A DNA stretch of 20,545 nucleotides from contig BFEA01000983.1 in the NCBI GenBank assembly GCA_003427395.1, forward strand, positions 120,755 to 141,299, in the 5' to 3' direction. The stretch is from Chara braunii (Eukaryota > Streptophyta > Charophyceae > Charales > Characeae). Shown here piece by piece: positions 1 through 9,334 of this stretch. The translations under genes were made by a program, and so were the position numbers. The notes beneath the pieces are model-generated. The model made no database searches. It saw only the letters and a list, made by a program, of their open reading frames with translations, and was not told the DNA's origin. Numbering within the stretch: the first letter of the stretch is position 1; every line of letters starts with the position of its first letter.

Positions 1-56
<56 letters not shown>
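1..56. repeat. (GA)n microsatellite
   Basis: Uninterrupted GA dinucleotide repeat at the window edge, so its true length is unknown. GA-rich interruptions continue to about position 100 and recur at 283-365. GA/CT repeats are common in plant nuclear DNA. Confidence 0.97.
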
Positions 57-59
<3 letters not shown>

Positions 60-178
60 GATGTGTCTATGAGAAAGAGAGGGAGAGAGCAGGAGAGCCG
101 GTCGAAAAGGTGGTCGCCCTCTATGCTACTTAAAGCTAGTTTTGCAAGAGAGTGTGACCACCTCTTTGACGGGTGGTG
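57..178. repeat. Direct repeat unit, copy 1, containing a hairpin
   Basis: This unit starts with ATGGATGTGTCTATGAGAAA and matches a second copy at 333-455, about 276 bases downstream. It contains an inverted pair: GTCGAAAAGGTGGTCGC at about 102-118 faces a near-complement ending in GTGACCACCTCTTTGAC at about 156-172. The stem could be about 26 bp with mismatches, closed by a loop that includes a TTAAAGCTAG segment. No coding potential is seen. Function is unknown. Confidence 0.8.
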
Positions 179-332
179 TGTTACTTGATGATTGTGTGTG
201 TAGATGCCGAAATTGCGGCCAGGCACGTGAAAGTTACATGAGCTGATGAGTATTGCGATTATATGTGTGTATGTGTGTGTCTTTGTGAGACAAAGAGAGA
301 GAGGAGAAAAAGAGGGAGAGAGTATCTGTATA

Positions 333-455
333 TGGATGCGTCTATGAGAAAGAGAGCGAGAGAATAGGAGAGTCCGTCGAAAAGGTGGTTGCCCTCTATG
401 CTCGTTTAAGCTAGTTTTGCAAAATAGCGTGACCACCTTTTTAACAGGTGGTATG
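333..455. repeat. Direct repeat unit, copy 2, containing a hairpin
   Basis: Second copy of the unit at 57-178. The order is the same: a GA-rich head, the AAAAGGTGGT arm, CCCTCTATGCT, AGCTAGTTTTGCAAAA, and the complementary GTGACCACCTTTTTAAC arm. Both hairpin arms are retained with a few substitutions. The right half of this copy also takes part in the larger palindrome that follows. The 179-332 stretch between the copies is TG- and GA-rich and holds nothing else recognisable. Confidence 0.8.
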
Positions 456-860
456 GGGGTTGTCGGATGTTGGAAGGTCACTCACTCTGTATAAGCTTAA
501 GTAATGCTAACCATACTAATATTGGTATTGCCAATACTTATTGTACTAGAAGCCATTGTATCGATGATAGTGCAAGTCGAAGCAGAGATAGTAGAAGTTA
601 TAACAATGCACCAATAGGAAAAATTGTAACGAGACTTTTACAACTTTTACTATCGGCGCGTCTGTTATGACTTCTACTATCTTTGCTTCGACTTCTACTA
701 CCATTCATGCGATGGCTTCTTGCACTATAAGTCTTGGTACTACTAATATTAGTATAGTTAGTATTAACGATGCTTACGCGACGTGAATGACCTCCCAACC
801 TTTGAAAAGCCCCACCCCCCTCCTGTCCTTCTACAGTGTTTTTTGCCAAGAAAAACAGAA
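412..860. repeat. Long imperfect palindrome (foldback-like)
   Basis: The segment from about 455 to 604 is the imperfect reverse complement of about 662-813, roughly 70-75% identical by eye. The central bases also pair, so the symmetry runs to a centre near 634. Weaker pairing extends outward to about 412 and 860. Shared blocks include ATACTAATATT, AGAAGCCAT and AGATAGTAGAAGT. Each arm carries a short open frame with a similar serine/arginine-rich peptide on opposite strands, but peptide identity is only about half. That argues for an inverted duplication, not a selected protein. It could be a foldback element, a MITE relative, or a source of hairpin RNA. Confidence 0.75.
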
Positions 861-1323
861 TGTTGCTCAAACAATATATTATGTTGAAGATACTTTAATG
901 ATCCAATCAGGCGACAACTTTAAAAACATTTTGTTAACATTTTAGCAACGTTTGAACCAATAGTGAAAGAAACATTGGGCTAATGCGGACCGATCATTCA
1001 ACCAAGAATGACATTAACATTCATCCAACGTTTGTTCGAACGTTGTCGTCATGGTTTGCTTAATTGTTTCTTAACTAAGTTTAACGTTATTACTATTGAA
1101 GCAACGTTGTACCGTTGTGTGTTTCTCATTCAAGGTTAATTAACCTTCTAAGGTTAAAAAATAGTGTGCACACAATTTTTTTAACTGATTATTAACTTAA
1201 TAAAGTTAATTAACATTTTTTTTAAAAGCTAAGGTTTTTTCTGTTGTTGCTTTCCTGGATTAGGCTTATTAACGTCTTGGTTAGTTCGAGGATGGCAGTG
1301 GATTCATTTGTTCTTACAGGATT
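861..1323. other. AT-rich stretch without genes
   Basis: AT-rich sequence with repeated AACGTT and TTAA words. It contains a perfect 16-base palindrome (AAGGTTAATTAACCTT, 1132-1147) and a second near-palindrome at about 1153-1185 centred on GTGTGCACAC and flanked by A-run and T-run arms. It lies just beyond the 3' end of the decayed gag, where pol would be expected, but no protease, reverse transcriptase or integrase sequence is visible. It may be an insertion or rearranged flank. Confidence 0.6.
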
Positions 1324-2054
1324 CTAAGTTGGTGGCGAGGGGAGCGCTCTTACATGTCTTGGCATCATAGGAACAAGGACACTCGGGATCTCACTCGGGG
1401 TTGATCGTTTAGGGCCCACTTGTTCTATATAGGTGACTGGGCCAGACACAAATCCCATATTTTCAAACTTGTTCTATAAGGCGGCCAACTCTGCTCTTGC
1501 CCGCGCAAGTTTGGCCTCAAACTTCCGTTCCATTTCTTCTGCAGCAGCCATGATCTGTTGCAACGGTGGGTGATGGGGGAAAATTGCTTTCGCAACTTTG
1601 CCCTTATCGTTCGGCTACGAATCCCATCAATAAACAAATCTCTCCCGACTTGCTCGCCTCGCTCAGTTTTCACAAACATTCGATAGAACCGGTTTCGGTA
1701 TTCGGTGATAGACTCGAGAGGTTTTTGCACTCGGTCTTTGATCATGTAAAGTGCTTGCTCTGAATGAACGTAATGAAATCGATTCAAAAAATCCCGTTCG
1801 AAGGTCAGAAGATCAACCCATACATAGGTACTAAACCAATGATGAGCGTCTCCTCCTAATCGAGCAGATATATTTATCTGTGCTTACTGTTGTGCTCGAA
1901 GCGTGGCCATCCATGCTCCTGCGAGATGATGTGCTGGATCGAATAGATAAAAATCTGGTGGCATCGTGGGGGCCCGCGCTCATGGGGCAGGTGGATTAGG
2001 ATTGGGTTGATTAGCATTTTGTTACGGATTCGGGTTTTGTACATTAGCAGCCAT
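1324..2054 (-). pseudogene. gag: Decayed Ty3/Gypsy-type gag (Retrotrans_gag-like)
   Basis: Gag would form the capsid of an LTR retrotransposon particle. The frame starts at an ATG at 2054 (MAANVQNPNP), about 140 bases past the primer-binding site. It continues with a PDFYLFDP segment and then the conserved capsid-like block between about 1590 and 1870: ARLGGDAHHWF, then DFLNRFHYVHS, then PLESITEYRNRFYRM. This layout (W/F followed by F...F...Y...Q/S...Y) is typical of plant Ty3/Gypsy gag. Four stops interrupt the frame at 2022-2024, 1980-1982, 1884-1886 and 1474-1476, with one frameshift at the C-run near 1572-1580. The downstream frame reads MAAAEEMERKF and ends with a TAG at 1324-1326. No CCHC zinc knuckle follows and no pol is seen, so the element is both broken and truncated. 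Family identity is a recognition from motif pattern, not a search result. Confidence 0.8.
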
Positions 2055-2194
2055 GTTGGTTGCTCGTCGATTAGCCGATCTACTTCGGGTGATGACGGGG
2101 TCGCGTCTATGCGCGTTCCGGGGTCGAGGTCGCCCTCGGTTAGCCAGATCGCCCAATTAACGTGCTATTAATCCTAAGACCCGGCCACGTATCG
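2055..2194 (-). other. Retrotransposon leader between PBS and gag
   Basis: About 140 bases separate the PBS from the first ATG of the gag frame. The gag frame is open upstream to a stop near 2160, but no earlier ATG exists, which supports the start at 2054. No other feature is seen. Confidence 0.55.
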
Positions 2195-2207
2195 GGCTCC
2201 GATACCA
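2195..2207 (-). promoter_or_regulatory. Primer-binding site for initiator Met tRNA
   Basis: On the minus strand this reads TGGTATCGGAGCC. The 3' end of plant initiator tRNA-Met ends GGCTCTGATACCA, so 12 of 13 bases are complementary. This is where a tRNA would prime minus-strand DNA synthesis. It sits immediately next to the end of the first LTR-like copy and points toward gag, which fixes the element on the minus strand. Confidence 0.85.
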
Positions 2208-3532
2208 ACCTCACGCCCAGCGCGACTTCCAGATCGGAGTAGGATGTGGGCCTGGAAGTGCGAAAAGGGGTGTGCCAAGGATTTTTGGGAAAGTAGAGTC
2301 CCATGTCAGAACTGAGATCTCCTGTGGCAAGGTTTTTCGGGGGCACGAGTGCAATTTGGCGGAGAGGGTGGACCACCTTTGGTTACAATGCAGATGGTGT
2401 GCACGGGTTGCTCAAGGTCGGGCGAGCCATTGGTTTCGGGGACGGTGGTTCGCAGGCGGGTCCCTTTGGGGTAAATGGGGTTCCGATGAGTCAGGCCGTC
2501 GGGAGTTGTCGTGTGGCGTTGGTCGCCCCGCGTTCGGGTAAGACTCTCGGAATTCCGGGGTTCTCCAATCGCCTCATCGTCGACAATTCCTGCAGGGTGT
2601 GCTGGGCCAGTATGGGGCTATGGTAGGCCACGGGACGACGCTGAGTTGGTGGTACAAGAGAAGAAGGCGGAAGGGAGGGAAATTGGTGGAGACAACGACG
2701 AATCCGGGGTGGGTAAAGTAGTAGGTATGGTCCGGAGAGGGAAAATCAGAGCACCGGGGGTCGTTAGTGGTGGCACAGTGAAATTCATGGGGACACAATT
2801 GGTTCTCGGTTAGGCAGGGGTATCTCTGTCTCAGAATCTCGTTTATCCAAGGGGTGAAGTAATCCGCGATTCCGGGTCGTATGATGAGTCGGAATTCCAC
2901 GATCGCATCATTGTGTCATTGCGGTGTTACGAGTTGCCTAAGGGCGGGTCCGTGGCGATCACAATCTCCACGTGCGAGCACGCGCAGGCCACGCGAATTA
3001 AGTCGGGCTTACGTGTGTTCGTACGGGACGACTGCACCGTTGCGGCCCCCAGGTTGGCCCTGTTCAGTCAGACAGTGCGCCTGTGATCGATGGTTCCATT
3101 GGGATTGACGAATCGTCGCCCGGGGATGCGTGTACGTACGCAACTCTGATCACGTTTTACACGTGTCCTCGCGCGACGTTTGCCAAGCCCGGCATTTGGT
3201 CGTCTAATCACTCCGTGGTGTTTTGGGGCATGCAAGATGAAACGACCAAAATCAGGACAATCAAAAGATACGTGAAGACGAGGACAGGATTACCGATTGC
3301 GCAAAATGCCTATTCTACTTACGAGTGCATCAAATGCGACAAACAAAAGCAAAGACAAAGATCTGGTAAAAAGATAAACAATCAAATATGGCATCCATAC
3401 ATCCATTCATTCAGCAATCGTACACACAGCGCATCAGAGGTGGAAAAATCGCAAGGACAAGTGCGAGCAAAAACCCAAGTCCAAATTCCGATAAACAGAA
3501 ATCAGGCGGATCGCCCAGAGCCAAAATCAAAA

Positions 3533-3540
3533 TTTATATA
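3533..3540 (-). promoter_or_regulatory. TATA box of LTR copy 1
   Basis: TATATAAA on the minus strand, in a block of about 60 bases that is nearly identical between the two LTR copies, the best-conserved stretch noted by eye. It faces the PBS and gag, so it is a credible core promoter for the element. If it is used, transcription would begin roughly 30 bases toward lower coordinates. Confidence 0.6.
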
Positions 3541-3579
3541 CACCACCAGAGAGGGAGAAAACACAAAAGAAACAGCAAA

Positions 3580-3887
3580 TCCGCGTTTATCAACCTCAGC
3601 TCCCTCTTCCTCTCTCTCTTTCTCCAATGCGGACAGTCTGTCGTCGCGCACCAACCCACGAAGTCGTCACCCCGCTTAGTGCTCCCACACCCGTCAGGTT
3701 CGCCCGCGCCCACAGTCCGTCGTGGCCCACGTCAACCCCGCGCGTTTGACACCAGCTCGTCGGGTCGCTCGACTCCTGCTCTACTCACTTCTTACTTCGC
3801 TCGTGTGCGGACCCTCTCTGATCGCGCAACCCCGAGCTTCCAACAGCCGGTTAAGAGAGCTAACTTATCACGCAGTCGGAATTTATA
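3580..3887. other. 308-base segment present only in LTR copy 1
   Basis: Between the conserved block ending AACAGCAAAT and the block starting AGCGTGCA, copy 1 has about 308 extra bases. In copy 2 the two blocks are nearly joined (about 6549-6557). The extra segment is pyrimidine-rich and C-rich on the plus strand and lies just upstream of the TATA box in element orientation. It is either an insertion in copy 1 or a deletion in copy 2. No clear target duplication is visible. Confidence 0.7.
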
Positions 3888-4055
3888 GCGTGCAGGCTTG
3901 CGCGAAGAACACGGAATTCCCAGGACTTAGGAGGGAGATTAGGGAGGGAACGCTTGCTATCTGCATGACCGGGCCGGCATGGGGGACGTAGCCACTCTTC
4001 ACGCACGATCCGAGCATGCAAGTCGTGGCTACAAAAACGCAGCAAAGGAAGAGAA

Positions 4056-4070
4056 GGGGGGGGGGGGGGG
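4056..4070. repeat. G15 homopolymer
   Basis: Fifteen consecutive G on the plus strand, inside LTR copy 1. The same place in copy 2 reads AAGGGCGGGAAAGG, so the run expanded in copy 1 or is partly an assembly artefact. Confidence 0.9.
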
Positions 4071-4675
4071 AAAGACGAAGTGCAATAAGAAAGATACAGT
4101 TACAATAGTGCCAACCCAAGATTACAGTTACACATTCGATTAAAGGCGCCGACTAACCAGAATTCAGTGGCAGCCGCATAAAGAAGCGCATAAACAAAAG
4201 GCGCCGCGCGGCAAAATAAATTCCTAATTACAAAATTCATAATTTCCTTTCTAATGCGAAAAGGCAAAAAGCACCAGTTCTGGAAGAAAAGTCCGAAATT
4301 CCGAGAGCCATCGGGGCTTGACAAAATTTGAAAAAGAATGCAAAAAGAAAATTTAAAAAGAACGAAGCAAATTCCCGCGCGATGTCCGCGCCAAAAAAAG
4401 TTTCGAAACCGAACCAAAAGAACTGTCATCAACATTTATTAATCGCGCGCTTGGCGGCGCGCCAGCCATCCAACCAATCAATCACTCGTCCCGGGACTCA
4501 CCCAACTCCGAACTCGGCCAACGGAAAAGAACCGACGCAAACGACGAAGAAGTGAGGGCACCGATGCAATTTTCCACCTATCCCAATCTCCCGTAATTGG
4601 CCCAACCTTCCCATCTTAGGACCCCTCAACATAGCTGCGCTGAAAGTCGCGTGCTACAGAAAGTGGTTCGTCACA

Positions 4676-5176
4676 TAGTTAGTATACAGGGAAGATAAGT
4701 CTGTTTTAGTCGTATGATGAGTGTGGTTGTAGGAAAGGATTCGGTTAGGATGAATGCAGAAGCTAAATCGGCTGATGCTGTCGGGATAACTCCGGGTTGA
4801 ATTGCAAGGTCCCCGACCTCGTAACTATGGGTCTTGCTCCACTACTCTCGACTCATGATAAAATTCTTGAGTGCTTCTAGAGCTGTCAGATGTCGAGAAC
4901 TCGTGAAAAAGGAGGCATCGCTCCACTTACTCCAGACTCCAGAACTTTTAAATTACGCACGAATTTCTCAACGGTACATGACAGCCATTCTACAGCGCTA
5001 GATGACAGAGCCAACTCGTTCTAATGGTCGGGGCAGGAGGCACACTCACGAAAAAAAGAGGCTGGAGCGGGGGTAGGAGGGAGGACACTAGAAAACGTGA
5101 GCGTTGCAGGCTGTGAACTCTAGATAAGTCGAGAGTGCCCTTCGAGAGTTCCAGTGTAGAGTAAGTGGAGCGAGGC
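4676..5176. other. Spacer between the two LTR-like copies
   Basis: About 500 bases with no match between the copies and no substantial open frame. It could be a remnant internal region of a second element, or flanking DNA. No PBS is found next to 5177 and no polypurine tract is seen next to 4675, so neither role can be assigned. Confidence 0.5.
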
Positions 5177-7348
5177 TGTGACGCCCAACCTCACGCCCAA
5201 CGCGACTTCCTGATCGGAGTGGGGTGTGGGCCTGGAAGTGCAAAAAAGGGTGTGCCAAGGATTTTTGGGAAAGTGGGGGTGGAGTCCCAGGTCAGAACTG
5301 AAATCTCCTGTGGCAGAGTTTTTCGGGGGCACGGGTGCAATTTGGCAGAGAAGGCGGACCATTTCTGGTTGTAAGGCAGATGGCATGCGCGGGTAATTTA
5401 GGGTCGTTCGATCCATCTGTGTTGAGGATGGCAGTTCATCGAAAGATCCCTTCGGGGTGGGTGTGATCCCGATGAGTCAGGTCGTCGGTTGTCGCCACGT
5501 GGCACCGGTCGTCGTACATTCTGGTTGGGCCCTCGCGGTCCGGAGGCTGTCTGGTTGCCGCGTTGTCGGCAGTTTTCATAGGGCGTGCGGGGCCAGTAGG
5601 GGGCTATGGCTTTCCACGGGATGACCCTGAGTTGATGGTATGGGAGAAGAAGATGGAAGGGAGGGAAGTTAGTGGAGATAACGACAAAACCGAGGGAAAT
5701 AAAGTAATGGGTGTGGTCTGAAGTGGGGAAATCAGAGCACGGGGGGTCGCTGGTTGTGGCGCAGTGAAACTCTCTAGGACACAGTCGATTCTCGGTTAGG
5801 CAGGGAAATCTCTATCCAAGGCTCTCTTCTATCCAAGGGGTGAAGTATTCCGGGTTGTACAATGACTCTGAGCTCTCAGAGTGTGTCATTATGCCATCGT
5901 AGGGCCGCGAGACTCCGAAGGGCGTTTTGCCGATTGCGATCACCCCGTGTGAGCATATGCAGGCCGCGCGAATCGAGCCGCGCTTACACGTATTCACACG
6001 GAATGACGGCTTTGTTGCTGACTCGGAATGGCCACATTCAATCGCACAATGCCTCTACTATCATCAGTCATTTCCGGAGGTGGCGAATCGATGCGCGTGG
6101 ACACGTGTAAATGTGCAGATCAGATCGCATTTACACTCGCCCTCGCGAGGCGTTCACTGGCTTTGGGGTAAACAGTTATCTGATCATCTAATCATTCCGT
6201 AATTTCCGAGCATGCAAGATGCAACAACCACAACAGTCCAATCAAAAGATCAGCAAAAGGGGAATCAGTATTAATGACTACGCAATATTCCTTCCCTACT
6301 TACGAGTGCATCAAGACGAGAAGCAGAAGCAAAGATCAGGCATAAGAACCAGCAAATAGACATAACTTCCATTCACCCATTCATTCATTCATCAACATAA
6401 CACACACAATATCCGAGATGGAAATCACAAGGACGAGTGTGAGCAAGAAAACCAAGCCAAGATTCCAAAAACAAGAACGGGCGAATCACCCGGAGCCGAA
6501 ATCAAAATTTATATACACCACCAGAGAGGGAGAAAACACAAAAGAAGCAACAAATATAGCGTGCATGCATGCGCGAAGAACACGGAATTACAAGGACTTG
6601 AGAGGAGAGAAGGGGGAGGGGTTGGCTACGTCAGCATGGCCCGATCGTGGCGTGGGGGACGTAGCCGCTCTCCACCCATCGATCCGATTATGCAGACTAC
6701 GGCTACCGAAACACAGCGAAAAGAAAGAGAAGAAGGGCGGGAAAGGTGAAGCACAAGAAGAGAGATACAGCTACAATGGCGCCCGCCCAAAATTACAGTT
6801 ACGCACACGATTAAAGGCGCCGACTAATCAGAGTTTCGTTGCAGCCGCATGAAGGAGCACGTAAGCAAAAAGCGTCGCGCGACCAAAAAAAATCCTAATT
6901 AAAAAATTCCTAAATTCCTATCTAATACAGAAAAAACGAAAAGCACAAGTTTCGGAAAGAAAGTCCGAAATTCCGAGAGCCATCGGGGTTCGACAAAATT
7001 CGAAAAGGAATTCAACAAGAAAATTCAAAAAGAACGACGCAAATTCTTGCGCGATTTTCCGCGCCTAAATTCCAAAATCGAAACAAAAGAAGCGATGTCA
7101 ACAGTTATTAATCGCGCACACGGCGACGCGCCGCAGACACAACCAATCAACCAATCGATCGTCCCGGGACTCACCCGGGCCTGAACCCAACCATTCGAAA
7201 AGAGACGACGAAAAAGACGAACAAGCAGGGACACCAATGCAATTTCCTTCCTATCCCTATCTCCCGTAATTGGCTCATCCTTGCCAACTTAGGACCCCTC
7301 ATCGCTATCGCGCAGGAAATTGCGCGGTGTGGAAATCGGTTCGTCACA
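5177..7348 (-). mobile_element. LTR-like copy 2 (solo LTR or neighbouring element)
   Basis: A region of about 2.17 kb, same orientation as copy 1 and roughly 75-80% identical by eye. On the minus strand it starts TGTGACGAACC at 7348 and ends GGGCGTCACA at 5177, giving matched TGTGACG/CGTCACA termini as expected for an LTR. No 5-base target duplication is seen (GAGGC on one side, TATGT on the other) and no PBS follows. It is therefore most likely a solo LTR, or an LTR left after rearrangement with copy 1. The outer edge is followed by TGTAACGCCCA. Confidence 0.72.
6508..6515 (-). promoter_or_regulatory. TATA box of LTR copy 2
   Basis: TATATAAA on the minus strand in the same conserved block as in copy 1. 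The shared neighbours ACCACCAGAGAGGGAGAAAA are identical in both copies. Confidence 0.6.
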
Positions 7349-8052
7349 TATGTAACGCCCAGGGGGTTCCAAAATTAGCAAGCTCCTGCTTGCTTGTTGG
7401 CACGTGTCGGTCTCTCTAACTGATCGACAAGTGGAACTTTTCCTTTTGTGCCACTTACCATTTGAATGAGTGTGGACGTCGTCTAGGGTGCCAAACACAG
7501 CTCTAACTACTAATTCCTCAGAAAGGGCCATTGACAATCCAAGGAGGGGATCACACGTGCTATCGCAGCGGCACGCGCACCAATAGACCGATCACCAATG
7601 TCCAGTGGGGAGAGGGAAGGGAAGATGGTACATGGGAGCATGACGAACGGGGGGGTTAATCGGGAGAGGGGGCAGAAAACTATCCAGCCTCGCCACCGTT
7701 TCCGAAAGTTCTTGATATCGAACGATCTGGTGGAAGCGGGGGAAGCGGTTACCGTTCTAGGGGAGGGAAGCGAGATATTATGGATACAGGGTGGTGAAAG
7801 TGCGAAAGAGTGCCGCACGGAAATGGTCGTAGTTTTCGCATGCGGTGATAGTCCCCGTAATCATGTAGTAAACTTCGATCATATTGTGGCCTCGCCACGC
7901 GGCGCTCAGAAGAAGGACATGCAGGTAGAAGTCGGGGAGGGCGCATCGGGTCGAGGGGTGGGGATGGATTGTGACAATAAGGCGGGTGGCATAAAAGAAG
8001 CGAAAGGTATCGATGGGAAAGGGGTTACGGGGGAAGGTGACGCGGGCAGTAG
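7349..8052. other. Unassigned sequence with an open plus-strand frame
   Basis: It begins with TGTAACGCCC, a common LTR start word, and has a short perfect hairpin at 7377-7394 (AGCAAGC, loop TCCT, GCTTGCT). A plus-strand frame opens at 7598 and runs without stops into the microsatellite that starts near 8053. Its first 150 or so residues are rich in Gly, Glu and Lys and match nothing I recognise, and the rest is translated repeat. A gene is possible but unsupported. Confidence 0.4.
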
Positions 8053-8414
<362 letters not shown>

Positions 8415-8417
<3 letters not shown>

Positions 8418-9026
8418 GGGCATGGGATGGGGTTGCATTTCGGATACGCTTCGTTTCGGCTGTCAGTTCAGGCCGTTTTGGGGACTCAACATGGCCTGGG
8501 GCTCCATTACTGAAAATATTGGAGATCTTCTCATTGGAATCTTCTAGGATGGTTTGGGGCCTGTCGTAGCCTTCCCTGCTACTGCTTGAAAATCGGGGCC
8601 CTCCCATGGTGTGTCACCATGGACTCTGTGGGGTTATGCGAGTTTTTGAAACCCTACTAAACGGCCTTTGTTGCTTCGCCCGCTGCCTCGAAAAATGCCC
8701 CCCTAAGCTATCTGGGGCCTATCGTGCAGACCCTACCCCTTTGAACGATTAATACCGAGGGGACTATTGCCACTTCTCTGGCCTCCCGCACCAGGCTGTC
8801 CCAATGTGACCGGGGTCGGTCGACTGGGGTTTTCCTGTCCTCCTTTTGCCGATATAACCAGCAGCGCTGGTGTGTTGAACCCTTCTCCCTTTAGAAGACT
8901 ACAGACATGACCGCCGGTTTTGAGTAATCTCATCTGAGCTGCTTTGGCCTGAGGCTGCGGTTCTAGTGGCCAGGAAGATTTCTCCCTCCAGCTTGTTGAT
9001 CGCCGCCATTCTACTACCGTTCGTGC
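8415..9026. other. Unassigned sequence left of the inverted repeat
   Basis: Contains a second copy of GCATTTCGGATACGC (8435-8449; first copy 8340-8354) and a perfect 8-bp stem with a 3-base loop, CCATGGTGTGTCACCATGG, at 8604-8622. A minus-strand frame is open at 8733-9134 and partly overlaps the inverted-repeat arm. Its product is unrecognised. Confidence 0.45.
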
Positions 9027-9334
9027 ACGCTGCCCGCGCCTCCTGCTACTGTTCGTAGTATTGAGCTCGCCGCTGTCTGCTTCAGGGAGAGTGTCACGCC
9101 CACCTCCACGCTGGTGCTGATCGGCCACCACCACCTAAGTTTGGTCTTGGATGTGCAATTGTTGTCGGTTCCCGGCATCTCCTGCGGGGAGTTGCTTTTG
9201 CTCGCCTTGAGCTTCGCTGGTGGCTTCTTCATTGAGCGCTTCCGAGGTTTAAAACCTTTTGGATTGAAAGACGACTTGTCTAATGGAGTGTCACCTAGGA
9301 GTGGAAAATCAGCGTCGCCACAGGAGCATGACAT
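9014..9334 (-). CDS. Unrecognised ORF, left-arm copy (106 aa)
   Basis: I do not recognise this protein. It begins MSCSCGDADFPLLGDT and contains a basic stretch (FKPRKRSMKKPPAKLKASKS) at about residues 28-47, so the N-terminal half is lysine-rich. Its interest is that the inverted copy at 14357-14602 encodes nearly the same peptide in the matching frame, and most differences are single residues. In the right copy a TGA interrupts right after KTKLRW, where this copy reads through tryptophan codons. It may be a fragment of a repeat-encoded protein and not a host gene. The ATG is chosen because the match with the other copy includes it, although that copy also has an in-frame ATG further upstream. 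Confidence 0.35.
   Translation of the reverse strand: MSCSCGDADFPLLGDTPLDKSSFNPKGFKPRKRSMKKPPAKLKASKSNSPQEMPGTDNNCTSKTKLRWWWPISTSVEVGVTLSLKQTAASSILRTVAGGAGSVHER

Larger units (their letters stand above)
2209..4675 (-). mobile_element. LTR-like copy 1 (5' LTR of the minus-strand element)
   Basis: A region of about 2.47 kb that aligns along its whole length with 5177-7348. On the minus strand it begins TGTGACGAACC at 4675 and ends at about 2209 next to the PBS. A canonical terminal CA is not visible at that end (it reads GGGCGTGAGG), so the exact inner edge is uncertain. Shared blocks include GGTGTGCCAAGGATTTTTGG near 2270 and AAAGGCGCCGACTAA near 4143. A TATA box lies about 1.14 kb in from the 5' end. 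Differences from copy 2 include about 308 extra bases at 3580-3887 and a G15 run at 4056-4070. Short open frames within it do not look like genes. Confidence 0.75.

Noticed and set aside
467-870. Small proteins encoded by each arm of the left palindrome
   Set aside because: The two peptides agree at only about half of their positions while the DNA agrees at about 70-75%, so there is no sign of protein-level selection.
1324-2054. Alternative genetic code (stops read as Gln) in gag
   Set aside because: One of the stops is TGA at an expected Arg codon, and a frameshift is also present. Decay explains all of them.
2195-2207. tRNA gene fragment
   Set aside because: Only the 3' end complement of initiator tRNA is present and it adjoins the LTR edge. 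No cloverleaf is seen, so it is a PBS.
2272-3888. Several 75-198-codon frames inside LTR copy 1
   Set aside because: The equivalent frames in LTR copy 2 are not preserved, and the region is accounted for as LTR sequence.
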